Source of the DNA: an uncultured Hyphomicrobiales bacterium
GTDB lineage: Bacteria; Pseudomonadota; Alphaproteobacteria; Rhizobiales; Beijerinckiaceae
Assembly (NCBI GenBank): GCA_903918155.1
Contig: CAIXDD010000206.1
Span: 1-6,051 of the forward strand
Reading direction: 5' to 3'
Length of the DNA: 6,051 nt
Part shown: piece by piece, positions 1 to 5,063 of the stretch
Position numbering within the stretch: the first letter of the stretch is position 1
How the letters are laid out: each line of letters begins with the position of its first letter
The notes under the pieces: model-generated
Told to the model about the DNA's origin: nothing
The model's input: the letters and a program-made list of their open reading frames with translations, nothing else
Databases searched by the model: none
Position numbers and translations under genes: made by a program

Positions 1-390
1 CAGGCGCTCGCCGATCTCGGCGTGGAGGGCGTGACGGTGGTGGGCGTGGCCAAGGGCGCCGATCGCGAGGCGGGGCGCGAGACCTTTTTCGTGGACGGGC
101 GCACGCCCTTCAAGCTCGCCCCGCGCGATCCTGCGCTTTATTTCGTGCAGCGCCTGCGCGATGAGGCGCATCGTTTCGCGATCGGCACGCATCGCGCGCG
201 GCGCAAGAAGGACTTCGTGAAGAGCCCGCTCGACGACATTCCCGGCGTCGGGCCCGCGCGCAAACGCGCCCTGCTGCAAGCCTTCGGAACCGCGAAGGCG
301 ATCTCGCGCGCCGCGCTCGCCGATCTCGAAAAGACGCCCGGCGTCAACGCCGCCACGGCGAAACTCGTCTATGATTATTTTCGCGGCTGA
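1..390 (+). CDS. uvrC: UvrABC system protein C, C-terminal part (5' end outside window)
   Basis: UvrC makes the dual incisions around a DNA lesion after UvrA/UvrB recognition in nucleotide excision repair, in the cytoplasm. Only the last 129 residues of a protein of roughly 600-700 are present, and the open frame runs in from base 1. Residues 1-70 are the end of the RNase H-like nuclease domain that makes the 5' cut. RDEAH (residues 53-57, His codon at 169-171) aligns with the E. coli motif containing catalytic His538 and is followed by the usual FAIGTHRARR stretch. Residues 75-129 form the tandem helix-hairpin-helix DNA-binding domain, with hairpins at IPGVGPARK (80-88) and TPGVNAATAK (112-121). 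It ends with TGA at 388-390. The visible part shows no damage. An internal GTG at 22 is not the true start. The gene converges on tetR. Confidence 0.97.
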   Translation, partial: QALADLGVEGVTVVGVAKGADREAGRETFFVDGRTPFKLAPRDPALYFVQRLRDEAHRFAIGTHRARRKKDFVKSPLDDIPGVGPARKRALLQAFGTAKAISRAALADLEKTPGVNAATAKLVYDYFRG

Positions 391-393
391 CGC

Positions 394-406
394 GCGGGCG
401 CCCCGC
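394..406. terminator. Possible hairpin between convergent uvrC and tetR
   Basis: A perfect inverted repeat, GCGGG / CCCGC with a CGC loop, fills the 15-bp gap between the two convergent stop codons and touches the last base of the tetR stop codon. A stem here could help stop transcription from both sides. Neither strand has a following T-run, so it is not a classical intrinsic terminator. Short GC-rich stems are also common by chance in DNA of this composition. Confidence 0.25.
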
Positions 407-1164
407 TAGGCGACGTCGCGCCCATGCGCTCGCTCATGCGCGCGCTCATGATGTGGCGGCTCGTGATGGGGCGGCTCGTCCCAGCGTTCGCGGATGCGCT
501 CGTCGAAGGAGGAGCGCCGCCGCCCGCCCCCCGCCATGACCGCGCGGCCGATGGCGCGCAGCGGGCCCGAGATGCGCCAGGCGTCGTCGAGGCGCGCGAG
601 AATGCGGCCGCCGCGCGCCAGTTCGGCGTCGAGCGCCGCCATGGTGCGGTCGAGGCCGGGTTCTTCGTCCAGCAGCCAGACGTCGAGCACGCGGCCCCAG
701 GCGAGCACGAGGCCCTGCAGCTTCACGGCGCCGAGCGGGCCCTCGCTGTCGAGGCCGGCGGCCTCCAGCATGAAGCGCATGGAATTCAGCGCCACGCCAT
801 TGAGCGCCACCGCGCTCACCGGGTCGCGGCGCGCCCATTCCGCGATCCCGCGCACGCCTTCCTTATAGGGGGCCATCGCGTCGAGACGGCGCATGAGCAC
901 GTCGAACAGGCGGTCGCGCGGGCTTTCTTCGCCCAATTCGCCGGTCGCGCCGTCCAGCACCAGCTTGTCGATCCTGCGCGAGAAGCCGGCCAGCGCCGCC
1001 CCCTTGGAGGGGAAGCAATCGCGGAATTGCGACAGGCTGAGGCCGGCGCGGGCGGCGACGTCGGAGATCGTCACGTCCTCCCAGCGCCGTTCGCCGGCGA
1101 GCGCCATCAGCGCCTCGACGATGAGGGCGCGGGGATCGTGAGGGCTGCTCGACGCGTCGGCCAT
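406..1164 (-). CDS. TetR-family transcriptional regulator with His-rich C-terminal tail
   Basis: The protein (252 aa) has a TetR-type DNA-binding domain. The helix-turn-helix spans about residues 31-61 (VTISDVAARAGLSLSQF, then FPSK where many TetR proteins have YxHFxxK). An alpha-helical ligand/dimer domain follows at about 65-210, including SPRDRLFDVLMRRLDAMAPYKEG at 81-103 and a segment around EEPGLDRTMAALD at 167-179. From memory, this body resembles a TetR group common in Rhizobiales whose target and ligand I do not know. Residues 229-247 are low-complexity repeats (PPHHE twice, then ERAH twice), an unusual addition. The ATG at 1164 is chosen because AGGAG sits 7 nt upstream and the HTH falls at the normal distance. 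The gene lies 73 bp after proC on the same strand and has no divergent partner, so its regulon cannot be guessed. The fold call is strong and the function unknown. Confidence 0.88.
   Translation of the reverse strand: MADASSSPHDPRALIVEALMALAGERRWEDVTISDVAARAGLSLSQFRDCFPSKGAALAGFSRRIDKLVLDGATGELGEESPRDRLFDVLMRRLDAMAPYKEGVRGIAEWARRDPVSAVALNGVALNSMRFMLEAAGLDSEGPLGAVKLQGLVLAWGRVLDVWLLDEEPGLDRTMAALDAELARGGRILARLDDAWRISGPLRAIGRAVMAGGGRRRSSFDERIRERWDEPPHHEPPHHERAHERAHGRDVA
426..477. repeat. Two short tandem repeats inside the 3' end of tetR
   Basis: Two adjacent tandem duplications lie in frame. Two 12-bp units at 426-437 and 438-449 differ at one base and encode the ERAH repeats. Two roughly 15-bp units starting at 446 and 461 match at 13 of 15 positions and encode the PPHHE repeats. 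Both periods are multiples of three, so the frame is kept. This fits replication slippage extending a non-essential tail. Confidence 0.7.
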
Positions 1165-1195
1165 GTCCGTCTCCTGTGGGGAGGAATGTTCAGGG

Positions 1196-1223
1196 AATCT
1201 AGGCGTCCGGGCGCGGAAATCAA
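1196..1223 (-). promoter_or_regulatory. Candidate promoter for tetR
   Basis: On the - strand, TTGATT (1223-1218) and TAGATT (1201-1196) are separated by 16 bp and lie just upstream of tetR. Each hexamer matches four of six bases of the sigma-70 consensus. A small dyad, TCCG-4-CGGA, sits between them (1206-1217). The -10 would leave a leader of about 25-30 nt. This is pattern matching only. tetR could instead be read through from proC. Confidence 0.3.
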
Positions 1224-1237
1224 AGCGTGCGGGCCAA

Positions 1238-2083
1238 TCAGCCCGACAATTCGCCTGCGCGGCGCCGGGCGGCCTCTACGGCGGCCTCCATCAGGGGCGC
1301 GAGACCCTGCGGTCCCATCAGCACCTCGAGGGCGGCGGCGGTCGTGCCGCCGGGCGAGGTCACGTTGACGCGCAATTGGGCGGGGCTGGTCGCCGCGTCG
1401 CGAAACAGCAATTCGCCCGCGCCCTCCACCGTGGCGCGCGCCAGCCGTTCGGCGGTCTCGCGCGGCAGTCCCGCCTTTTCGCCCGCCTGCGCCAGACATT
1501 CGGCCAGCAGAAAGACATAGGCCGGGCCGGAGCCGGAGACGGCGGTGACGGAATCGATCAGCGCCTCGGACTCCACCCAGACCACCTGGCCGATGGCGCC
1601 CAGAAGCGCGTCGGCCATGGCGCGCTGGGCGGACGAGACGTCCGCGCCCGCATAGGCGCCCGTGACGCCGCGGCCCACGGCGGCGGGCGTGTTGGGCATG
1701 GCGCGCACGAGCGCGCGCGCCTGCGGCAGCCGGGCGACGATATTCGCGACGGTCTTGCCGGCCATGATGGACAGGACCAGCGTCTGCGGTCCCACGAGGG
1801 GCGCGATCTGCGGGGCGGCGGCGTCCAGCGTTTGCGGCTTGACGGCGAGGACCAGCGCCTCGGGCGCCGCCGGCGGGCTGGCGGGATTCAGCGCGGCGCC
1901 GGCGGCGGCGCACAGGCGGGTCAGATCGTCGGAGGGAAAAGGTTCGATGATCGTGACCGCGGCCGCCGGCACGCCCAGCGCCAGCCAGCCGCGCAGCATC
2001 GCCCCGCCCATGCGGCCGGCGCCGACCAGAACGAGCGAACGCGGAGCGACGGCGGAAATGGCGGACACGGCTTGCGCGCTCAT
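1238..2083 (-). CDS. proC: Pyrroline-5-carboxylate reductase
   Basis: ProC catalyses the last step of proline synthesis, NAD(P)H-dependent reduction of 1-pyrroline-5-carboxylate to L-proline, in the cytoplasm. The 281-aa product has the N-terminal Rossmann dinucleotide site (VLVGAGRMGGAM, about 18-29), the AVKPQ turn (80-84), the MPNTPAAVGRG segment (129-139) and the family signature TAVSGSGPAYVFL (180-192). VTSPGGTTAAAL (241-252) is in the C-terminal dimerisation domain. Length is normal for the family (about 260-280). The ATG at 2083 is preferred over longer in-frame starts because GGAG lies a few bases upstream, the ATG overlaps the ybjN stop as ATGA, and the Rossmann motif then begins near residue 18. 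The first dozen residues are Ala/Ser/Val-rich and weakly conserved. Translation is probably coupled to ybjN. Confidence 0.96.
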   Translation of the reverse strand: MSAQAVSAISAVAPRSLVLVGAGRMGGAMLRGWLALGVPAAAVTIIEPFPSDDLTRLCAAAGAALNPASPPAAPEALVLAVKPQTLDAAAPQIAPLVGPQTLVLSIMAGKTVANIVARLPQARALVRAMPNTPAAVGRGVTGAYAGADVSSAQRAMADALLGAIGQVVWVESEALIDSVTAVSGSGPAYVFLLAECLAQAGEKAGLPRETAERLARATVEGAGELLFRDAATSPAQLRVNVTSPGGTTAAALEVLMGPQGLAPLMEAAVEAARRRAGELSG

Positions 2084-2580
2084 GCTTCTCCGGCGGTCTC
2101 GAACAAAGCGGTCGTCAGCGCCTCGGGCGCCGACTTGCCCGCCCATAATACGAAGTTGAAGGCCTGAAAATAGCGCTCGCAGGCGTTCACGCCAGCCTGC
2201 AGGGCGGCCTCGCATTGATCGAGCGTCGGCTCGACGCCGCCGGTGAGCAGGAGCGTGTGGCGGAACAGGACCACGCCTTCGTCCTCCCACAGGCCGAAAT
2301 GGCCGACCCACATCTGTTCGTTGATGAGCGAGATGAGGCTCATCACTTCGCCGCGGCGGCGTTCGTTCAGCTTGAGGTCGAAGGCGCAGGCCAGATGCAG
2401 CGCCTCGACGTCCTCAAGCCAGGTGAAGGAGATTTGGTAATCGGTCCAACCGCCTGTGACGGTGATCGAAATCTCGTCGTCGCCTTCGCGCGCGAAAATC
2501 CAGGACTTGAGGCTGGCGATCCGTTCGACGACGTCGACAGGATGTTCGGAGCGGCCCGGATCGGTGGCGGTGAATGTCAT
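2080..2580 (-). CDS. YbjN domain-containing protein
   Basis: The 166-aa protein resembles the YbjN family, a small type III secretion chaperone-like alpha/beta fold of uncertain biochemical role. I recall E. coli YbjN being linked to stress responses and motility. Visible features are an N-terminal helical stretch (about 15-30), a beta-rich part with VTGGWTDYQISFTW (41-54), the segment LNERRRGEVMSLISLINEQMWVGHFGLWEDEGVVLFRH (71-108, most typical of the family), and a C-terminal helix ending in ERYFQAFNFVLWAGKSAPEA (135-154). No signal peptide or membrane segment is seen, so it is probably cytoplasmic. The start ATG at 2580 has a short AGGT element 3-7 nt upstream. Its stop overlaps the proC start (ATGA). 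I recall YbjN next to ProC in other Rhizobiales, which supports the call but does not explain the link. Confidence 0.85.
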   Translation of the reverse strand: MTFTATDPGRSEHPVDVVERIASLKSWIFAREGDDEISITVTGGWTDYQISFTWLEDVEALHLACAFDLKLNERRRGEVMSLISLINEQMWVGHFGLWEDEGVVLFRHTLLLTGGVEPTLDQCEAALQAGVNACERYFQAFNFVLWAGKSAPEALTTALFETAGEA

Positions 2581-2606
2581 TTACCTGCGCCTGACGTGAA
2601 CGGGCG

Positions 2607-2624
2607 AAGGTTTGCGGCAACCTT
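2607..2624. promoter_or_regulatory. Perfect 6-bp dyad upstream of ybjN
   Basis: AAGGTT (2607-2612) and AACCTT (2619-2624) form a perfect inverted repeat with a 6-nt centre, 27-44 bp upstream of the ybjN start codon. It is less GC-rich than its surroundings, so chance is a weaker explanation than for the many GC stems nearby. It could be an operator or a 5'-leader hairpin for ybjN-proC. No protein is suggested by the sequence alone. Confidence 0.3.
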
Positions 2625-2738
2625 TCCCGCGAAGCGCGCCCCTTGCGCCACCGCTGCGATTCAATGCGACGAATCAGGCAGCTAGCGACTCACAAGACGA
2701 TCTTCGTCGGCCGGGAGAGTGTCGTATTCGCCCAATGG

Positions 2739-2768
2739 CGTCCACAGGCGCCGGGCGCCCGTCCACAG
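2739..2768. repeat. Two CGTCCACAG direct repeats around a GGCGCC palindrome pair
   Basis: The 9-mer CGTCCACAG occurs at 2739-2747 and again at 2760-2768, exactly 21 bp apart start to start, about two helical turns. Between them GGCGCC occurs twice (2747-2752 and 2754-2759). Two equal half-sites on the same face of the helix are what a DNA-binding protein site often looks like, but no specific regulator is indicated. Confidence 0.35.
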
Positions 2769-2811
2769 ATGCGCGATGCGTCCGAGTCGATTTGTCGCAG
2801 CGCGGGCGGGA

Positions 2812-3069
2812 TCAGGCCTTGTCGGCCAGTCTGGTTTCGAGTTCGGCGAGGCGGGCGGCGAGGCGGTCGTTCTCATCGCGGGCGCGAATCGCCATTTCCC
2901 GCACGGCCTCGAATTCCTCGCGCCGCACGAGGTCCATGCCGTCCAGCAGGCGCAGCATCTGATGGCGCACCATGGCCTCGATCTCCCGCCGCGCGCCTTG
3001 GGCGAGCCCGGCGGCGTCCGTCATCAGGCGCGTGACGTCGTTGAGAAAGGGATTGCGGGTCTGTGGCAT
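2812..3069 (-). CDS. ubiK: UbiK-family accessory factor (BMFP / DUF526)
   Basis: The 85-aa protein matches the UbiK/YqiC family. In E. coli UbiK is an accessory factor for ubiquinone biosynthesis, and the Brucella relative is the membrane fusogenic protein BMFP. The N-terminal half (NPFLNDVTRLMTDAAGLAQGARREIEAMV, about 6-34) is the typical amphipathic helix. Residues 44-82 form a charged coiled coil with the family's MDLVRREEFEAVREMA core, expected to trimerise. Length is typical. The ATG at 3069 gives the usual family N-terminus (MxQT...). A longer in-frame ATG at 3123 adds 18 residues unlike the family. No clear Shine-Dalgarno precedes 3069, only CGGA within a repeated ACCGGA. It lies 75 bp after pgeF on the same strand and could be read through from that operon. 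Confidence 0.9.
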   Translation of the reverse strand: MPQTRNPFLNDVTRLMTDAAGLAQGARREIEAMVRHQMLRLLDGMDLVRREEFEAVREMAIRARDENDRLAARLAELETRLADKA

Positions 3070-3144
3070 GGGTCCGGTTCCGGTTGCAGCACTAGAGATG
3101 GCCCGCAAAGCCCGCCGGCGCAAGGGCTGCGCGGCTTTCGCGGC

Positions 3145-3933
3145 TCAGGACAGGGCGATGGCGGCGACGAGGCGCCCGAAATCGGGCTCCTTGCGATGGG
3201 TCGCGCGCCGGAAGGAATAGAAGCGCGTCTCGTCGGCGTAAGTGTCGAGGCCGAGATTTTCGAAGGCGCCGACGCCCGCCCGCGCCAGCCGCGCGCCGAT
3301 ATAGCCCGGCAGGTCGAAATGGGCGCGCGCGCCCGCGCCGGGACGAAAGAAGCGGACGCTGTCCGCGTCGGCGGCGGCGAAACGGTCGCGGAATTCGGGG
3401 CCCACTTCATAGGAGTCCTGCGCGATGGTCGGGCCAAGGGCGACGCGGATCGCCGATCGCGTCGCGCCCAGATCCTCCATGCGCGCCAGCGTCGACTCCA
3501 GCACGCCCTCGAGCGCGCCTTTCCAGCCCGCATGGGCGGCGCCGATCACGCCCGCGTCGGGATCGCAGAACAAGGCGACGCCGCAATCCGCGCCGGTGAC
3601 GCCGAGCGCGAGGCCGCGCGTGCGCGTGGCCGCGCCGTCGCAGCGCGGGCGCTCGCTCCAGCGCGTCGAGACGCTCACGGCTTCGGCGGAATGGATTTGA
3701 TAGGGGATCAGAAGATCCTCGGGCTCGACGGCGAGCGCGCGGGCCATGCGGCGCTTGTTCTCGCCGACCGCCGCCGGCGAATCCGCTGAGCCGGCCCCGC
3801 CGTTGAGCGTGGCGTAAATCCCTTCGCTCACGCCGCCCCGCCGGGTGAAGAACGCATGGCGCACGCCCGCCGCCTCCAGAAGCGGCGCGCGCAAAGCCGC
3901 GCCGCCCGCGCATTCGGCCTGTTCGCCGCTCAC
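3145..3933 (-). CDS. pgeF: Peptidoglycan editing factor PgeF / multicopper polyphenol oxidase-like (YfiH, LACC1 family)
   Basis: The 262-aa protein belongs to the YfiH/Cu-oxidase_4 family. E. coli PgeF is linked to keeping peptidoglycan stem-peptide composition correct, and LACC1-type relatives act on purine nucleosides. The substrate here is not shown. The motifs are present in order: RHAFFTRRGGVSEG (25-38), IPYQIHSAEAV with His81, TGADCGVALFCD with Cys117, AAHAGWKGALEG with His134, and THRKEPDFGR near the end. His81, Cys117 and His134 form the family's metal/catalytic site. No signal peptide is seen, so it is probably cytoplasmic. The start is a GTG at 3933 overlapping the midA stop (GTGA). 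There is no good Shine-Dalgarno, so translation probably relies on re-initiation after midA. The frame stays open to 4548, but residues before the GTG are antisense to midA and unlike the family. Confidence 0.94.
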   Translation of the reverse strand: MSGEQAECAGGAALRAPLLEAAGVRHAFFTRRGGVSEGIYATLNGGAGSADSPAAVGENKRRMARALAVEPEDLLIPYQIHSAEAVSVSTRWSERPRCDGAATRTRGLALGVTGADCGVALFCDPDAGVIGAAHAGWKGALEGVLESTLARMEDLGATRSAIRVALGPTIAQDSYEVGPEFRDRFAAADADSVRFFRPGAGARAHFDLPGYIGARLARAGVGAFENLGLDTYADETRFYSFRRATHRKEPDFGRLVAAIALS

Positions 3934-5063
3934 GGGGCGACGCCGCCTGCGTCCCGCCGCGGCTGGTCGAAGCCCGGCGGGCGTTCCAGCCCGTAGCTCG
4001 TGACGGCGAGCGCCTTGAACAGGGCGCCCATGCCCGGCGCCATGCGTCCGCCCGCGCCGGCTTCCGGCGCCGTGGCGAGAAGGCGCGCGACGCCGCTGTC
4101 GATATCGGCGGCCTGCGTCGGCGTGGCGCGCCGCTTCAGCGCTTCGGCGCGTTGCAGGGCGCCGATCTCGGTGACGAATTGCGCCTGCGTCGTGGGGCCC
4201 CAGACATTGGCGCCGCTCGCTTCGGCCGCGCGCGCCAGCGAGGCGAAATCCACATGGGCGGTGACGTCGCATTCGCCCGGCGCCTCCAGCGGGTCGATGG
4301 GCTGATGGCGCCAGAGCGCCTGCACCGTCTCGCCCAGCGCGGTTTGCGCGTGGCCGTAATCGACGACGAGCGCCGCGCCGCCGAAATCGGTGATCCGCCG
4401 CGCCACGCGCGCCATATATTGATGGCTCGCCGCGCCGATCTCCAGCACCGAGCCCACGGGCGCGTCGGCGCGGATCAGCGGTTCGGGGCTCGCCGCAATG
4501 CCGGCGTAGAGGCGGCCGTCCGCGCCATTGCCGATCAGCTTTTCGCACCAGCCCTCCTCCGCGCGCACGAAATGGCGCACGGGCAGCGCGTCGAAAAATT
4601 CATTGGCGAGCACGATCAGGGGCCCGTCGGGCACGAGATCGAAACTGGGCGCCCAGGAGACGGGAACCTGCTCCTGCGCCAGGGTCTCGCGCTGGCGGTC
4701 GCGCAGGACCGGGCTCGTCTCGATCATGTGCACGTCGAGCGCGGCGAGAAACTCCGGCGCCACGCGGCAGGCGCGCAGGGCGTCGCTCATCAGCGTGCCG
4801 CGACCGGGCCCCAGCTCCACCAGACGCACGCGCTCAGGCCGCCCCATCACGCTCCACATATGCGCGGCCCACAGGCCGAGCAATTCGCCGAAGACCTGCG
4901 AGATTTCCGGCGCCGTCACGAAATCGCCGTCGACGCCGAAGGGATCGCGCGTGAGGTAATATCCGTGCCGGGGATGGCACAGGCACAATTCCATGAAACG
5001 GTCGAAGGGCATCGGCCCTTCCGTTTCGATGATGACGCGGATCTCCTCGGCGAGCAGGGTCAT
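3930..5063 (-). CDS. midA: MidA/NDUFAF7-family SAM-dependent methyltransferase (COG1565)
   Basis: The 377-aa protein is a class I SAM-dependent methyltransferase of the DUF185/COG1565 family. The eukaryotic member NDUFAF7 (MidA) methylates an arginine of a complex I subunit during assembly in mitochondria. A similar role in this bacterium is inferred, not shown. Visible motifs are GPMPFDRFMELCLCHPRHGYY (16-36), GDFVTAPEISQVFGE (46-60), the SAM-binding ELGPGRGTLM (83-92), NEFFDALPV (154-162), VVDYGH (233-238) and DVTAHVDFASLA (266-277), all typical of the family. No signal peptide is seen, and the length is normal. The ATG at 5063 overlaps the lgt stop as ATGA. GAGGG lies about 10 nt upstream, a little far, so coupling to lgt translation probably matters. 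The last 20 residues are low-complexity and variable. Confidence 0.95.
   Translation of the reverse strand: MTLLAEEIRVIIETEGPMPFDRFMELCLCHPRHGYYLTRDPFGVDGDFVTAPEISQVFGELLGLWAAHMWSVMGRPERVRLVELGPGRGTLMSDALRACRVAPEFLAALDVHMIETSPVLRDRQRETLAQEQVPVSWAPSFDLVPDGPLIVLANEFFDALPVRHFVRAEEGWCEKLIGNGADGRLYAGIAASPEPLIRADAPVGSVLEIGAASHQYMARVARRITDFGGAALVVDYGHAQTALGETVQALWRHQPIDPLEAPGECDVTAHVDFASLARAAEASGANVWGPTTQAQFVTEIGALQRAEALKRRATPTQAADIDSGVARLLATAPEAGAGGRMAPGMGALFKALAVTSYGLERPPGFDQPRRDAGGVAP

Larger units (their letters stand above)
2581..2811. other. 231-bp intergenic region upstream of ybjN
   Basis: This is the longest non-coding stretch and most likely holds the promoter of ybjN-proC on the - strand, together with any terminator of the ubiK transcript. 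I found no convincing -35/-10 pair and no hairpin with a T-run. It contains the dyad at 2607-2624, a second dyad GATTC-8-GAATC (2658-2675), and two copies of CGTCCACAG (2739-2747 and 2760-2768). No open frame in it looks like a gene. The 64-codon frame at 2682-2876 on the - strand overlaps ubiK and has no recognisable family. Confidence 0.6.

Noticed and set aside
424..1368. Long + strand open frame (314 codons) opposite tetR
   Set aside because: It is antisense to tetR and extends beyond it. Its product is a skewed mix of Arg, Ala, Gly and His with no recognisable family, as expected from GC-rich codon use on the opposite strand.
1163..2167. Long + strand open frame (334 codons) opposite proC
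   Set aside because: It mirrors proC, a clear gene. The translation is Gly/Arg/Ala/His-rich without motifs, and no promoter or ribosome binding site supports it.
2084..2311. In-frame upstream extension of proC (76 extra residues)
   Set aside because: The added residues are Arg/Gly/Pro-rich, antisense-like and overlap ybjN. The ATG at 2083 has a proper ribosome binding site and puts the Rossmann motif at the usual place.
2739..2768. DnaA boxes or a replication-origin element
   Set aside because: Only the TCCACA part matches the DnaA consensus. There are just two copies, no AT-rich unwinding region and no dnaA or other origin-type genes nearby.
3107..3138. AAAGCC / GGCTTT inverted repeat after pgeF as a terminator
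   Set aside because: The arms are 6 bp with a 20-nt loop and no T-run follows. It does not meet the standard for an intrinsic terminator, and read-through to ubiK remains possible.
2719..3789. Long + strand open frame (356 codons) opposite ubiK and pgeF
   Set aside because: It spans two clear antisense genes and the gap between them, and its product has no family resemblance. This is a high-GC shadow frame.
3934..4548. In-frame upstream extension of pgeF (205 extra residues), suggesting a fusion protein
   Set aside because: The extension lies wholly within midA in another frame and has no domain. The PgeF family starts close to the HAFFTRRGG motif.
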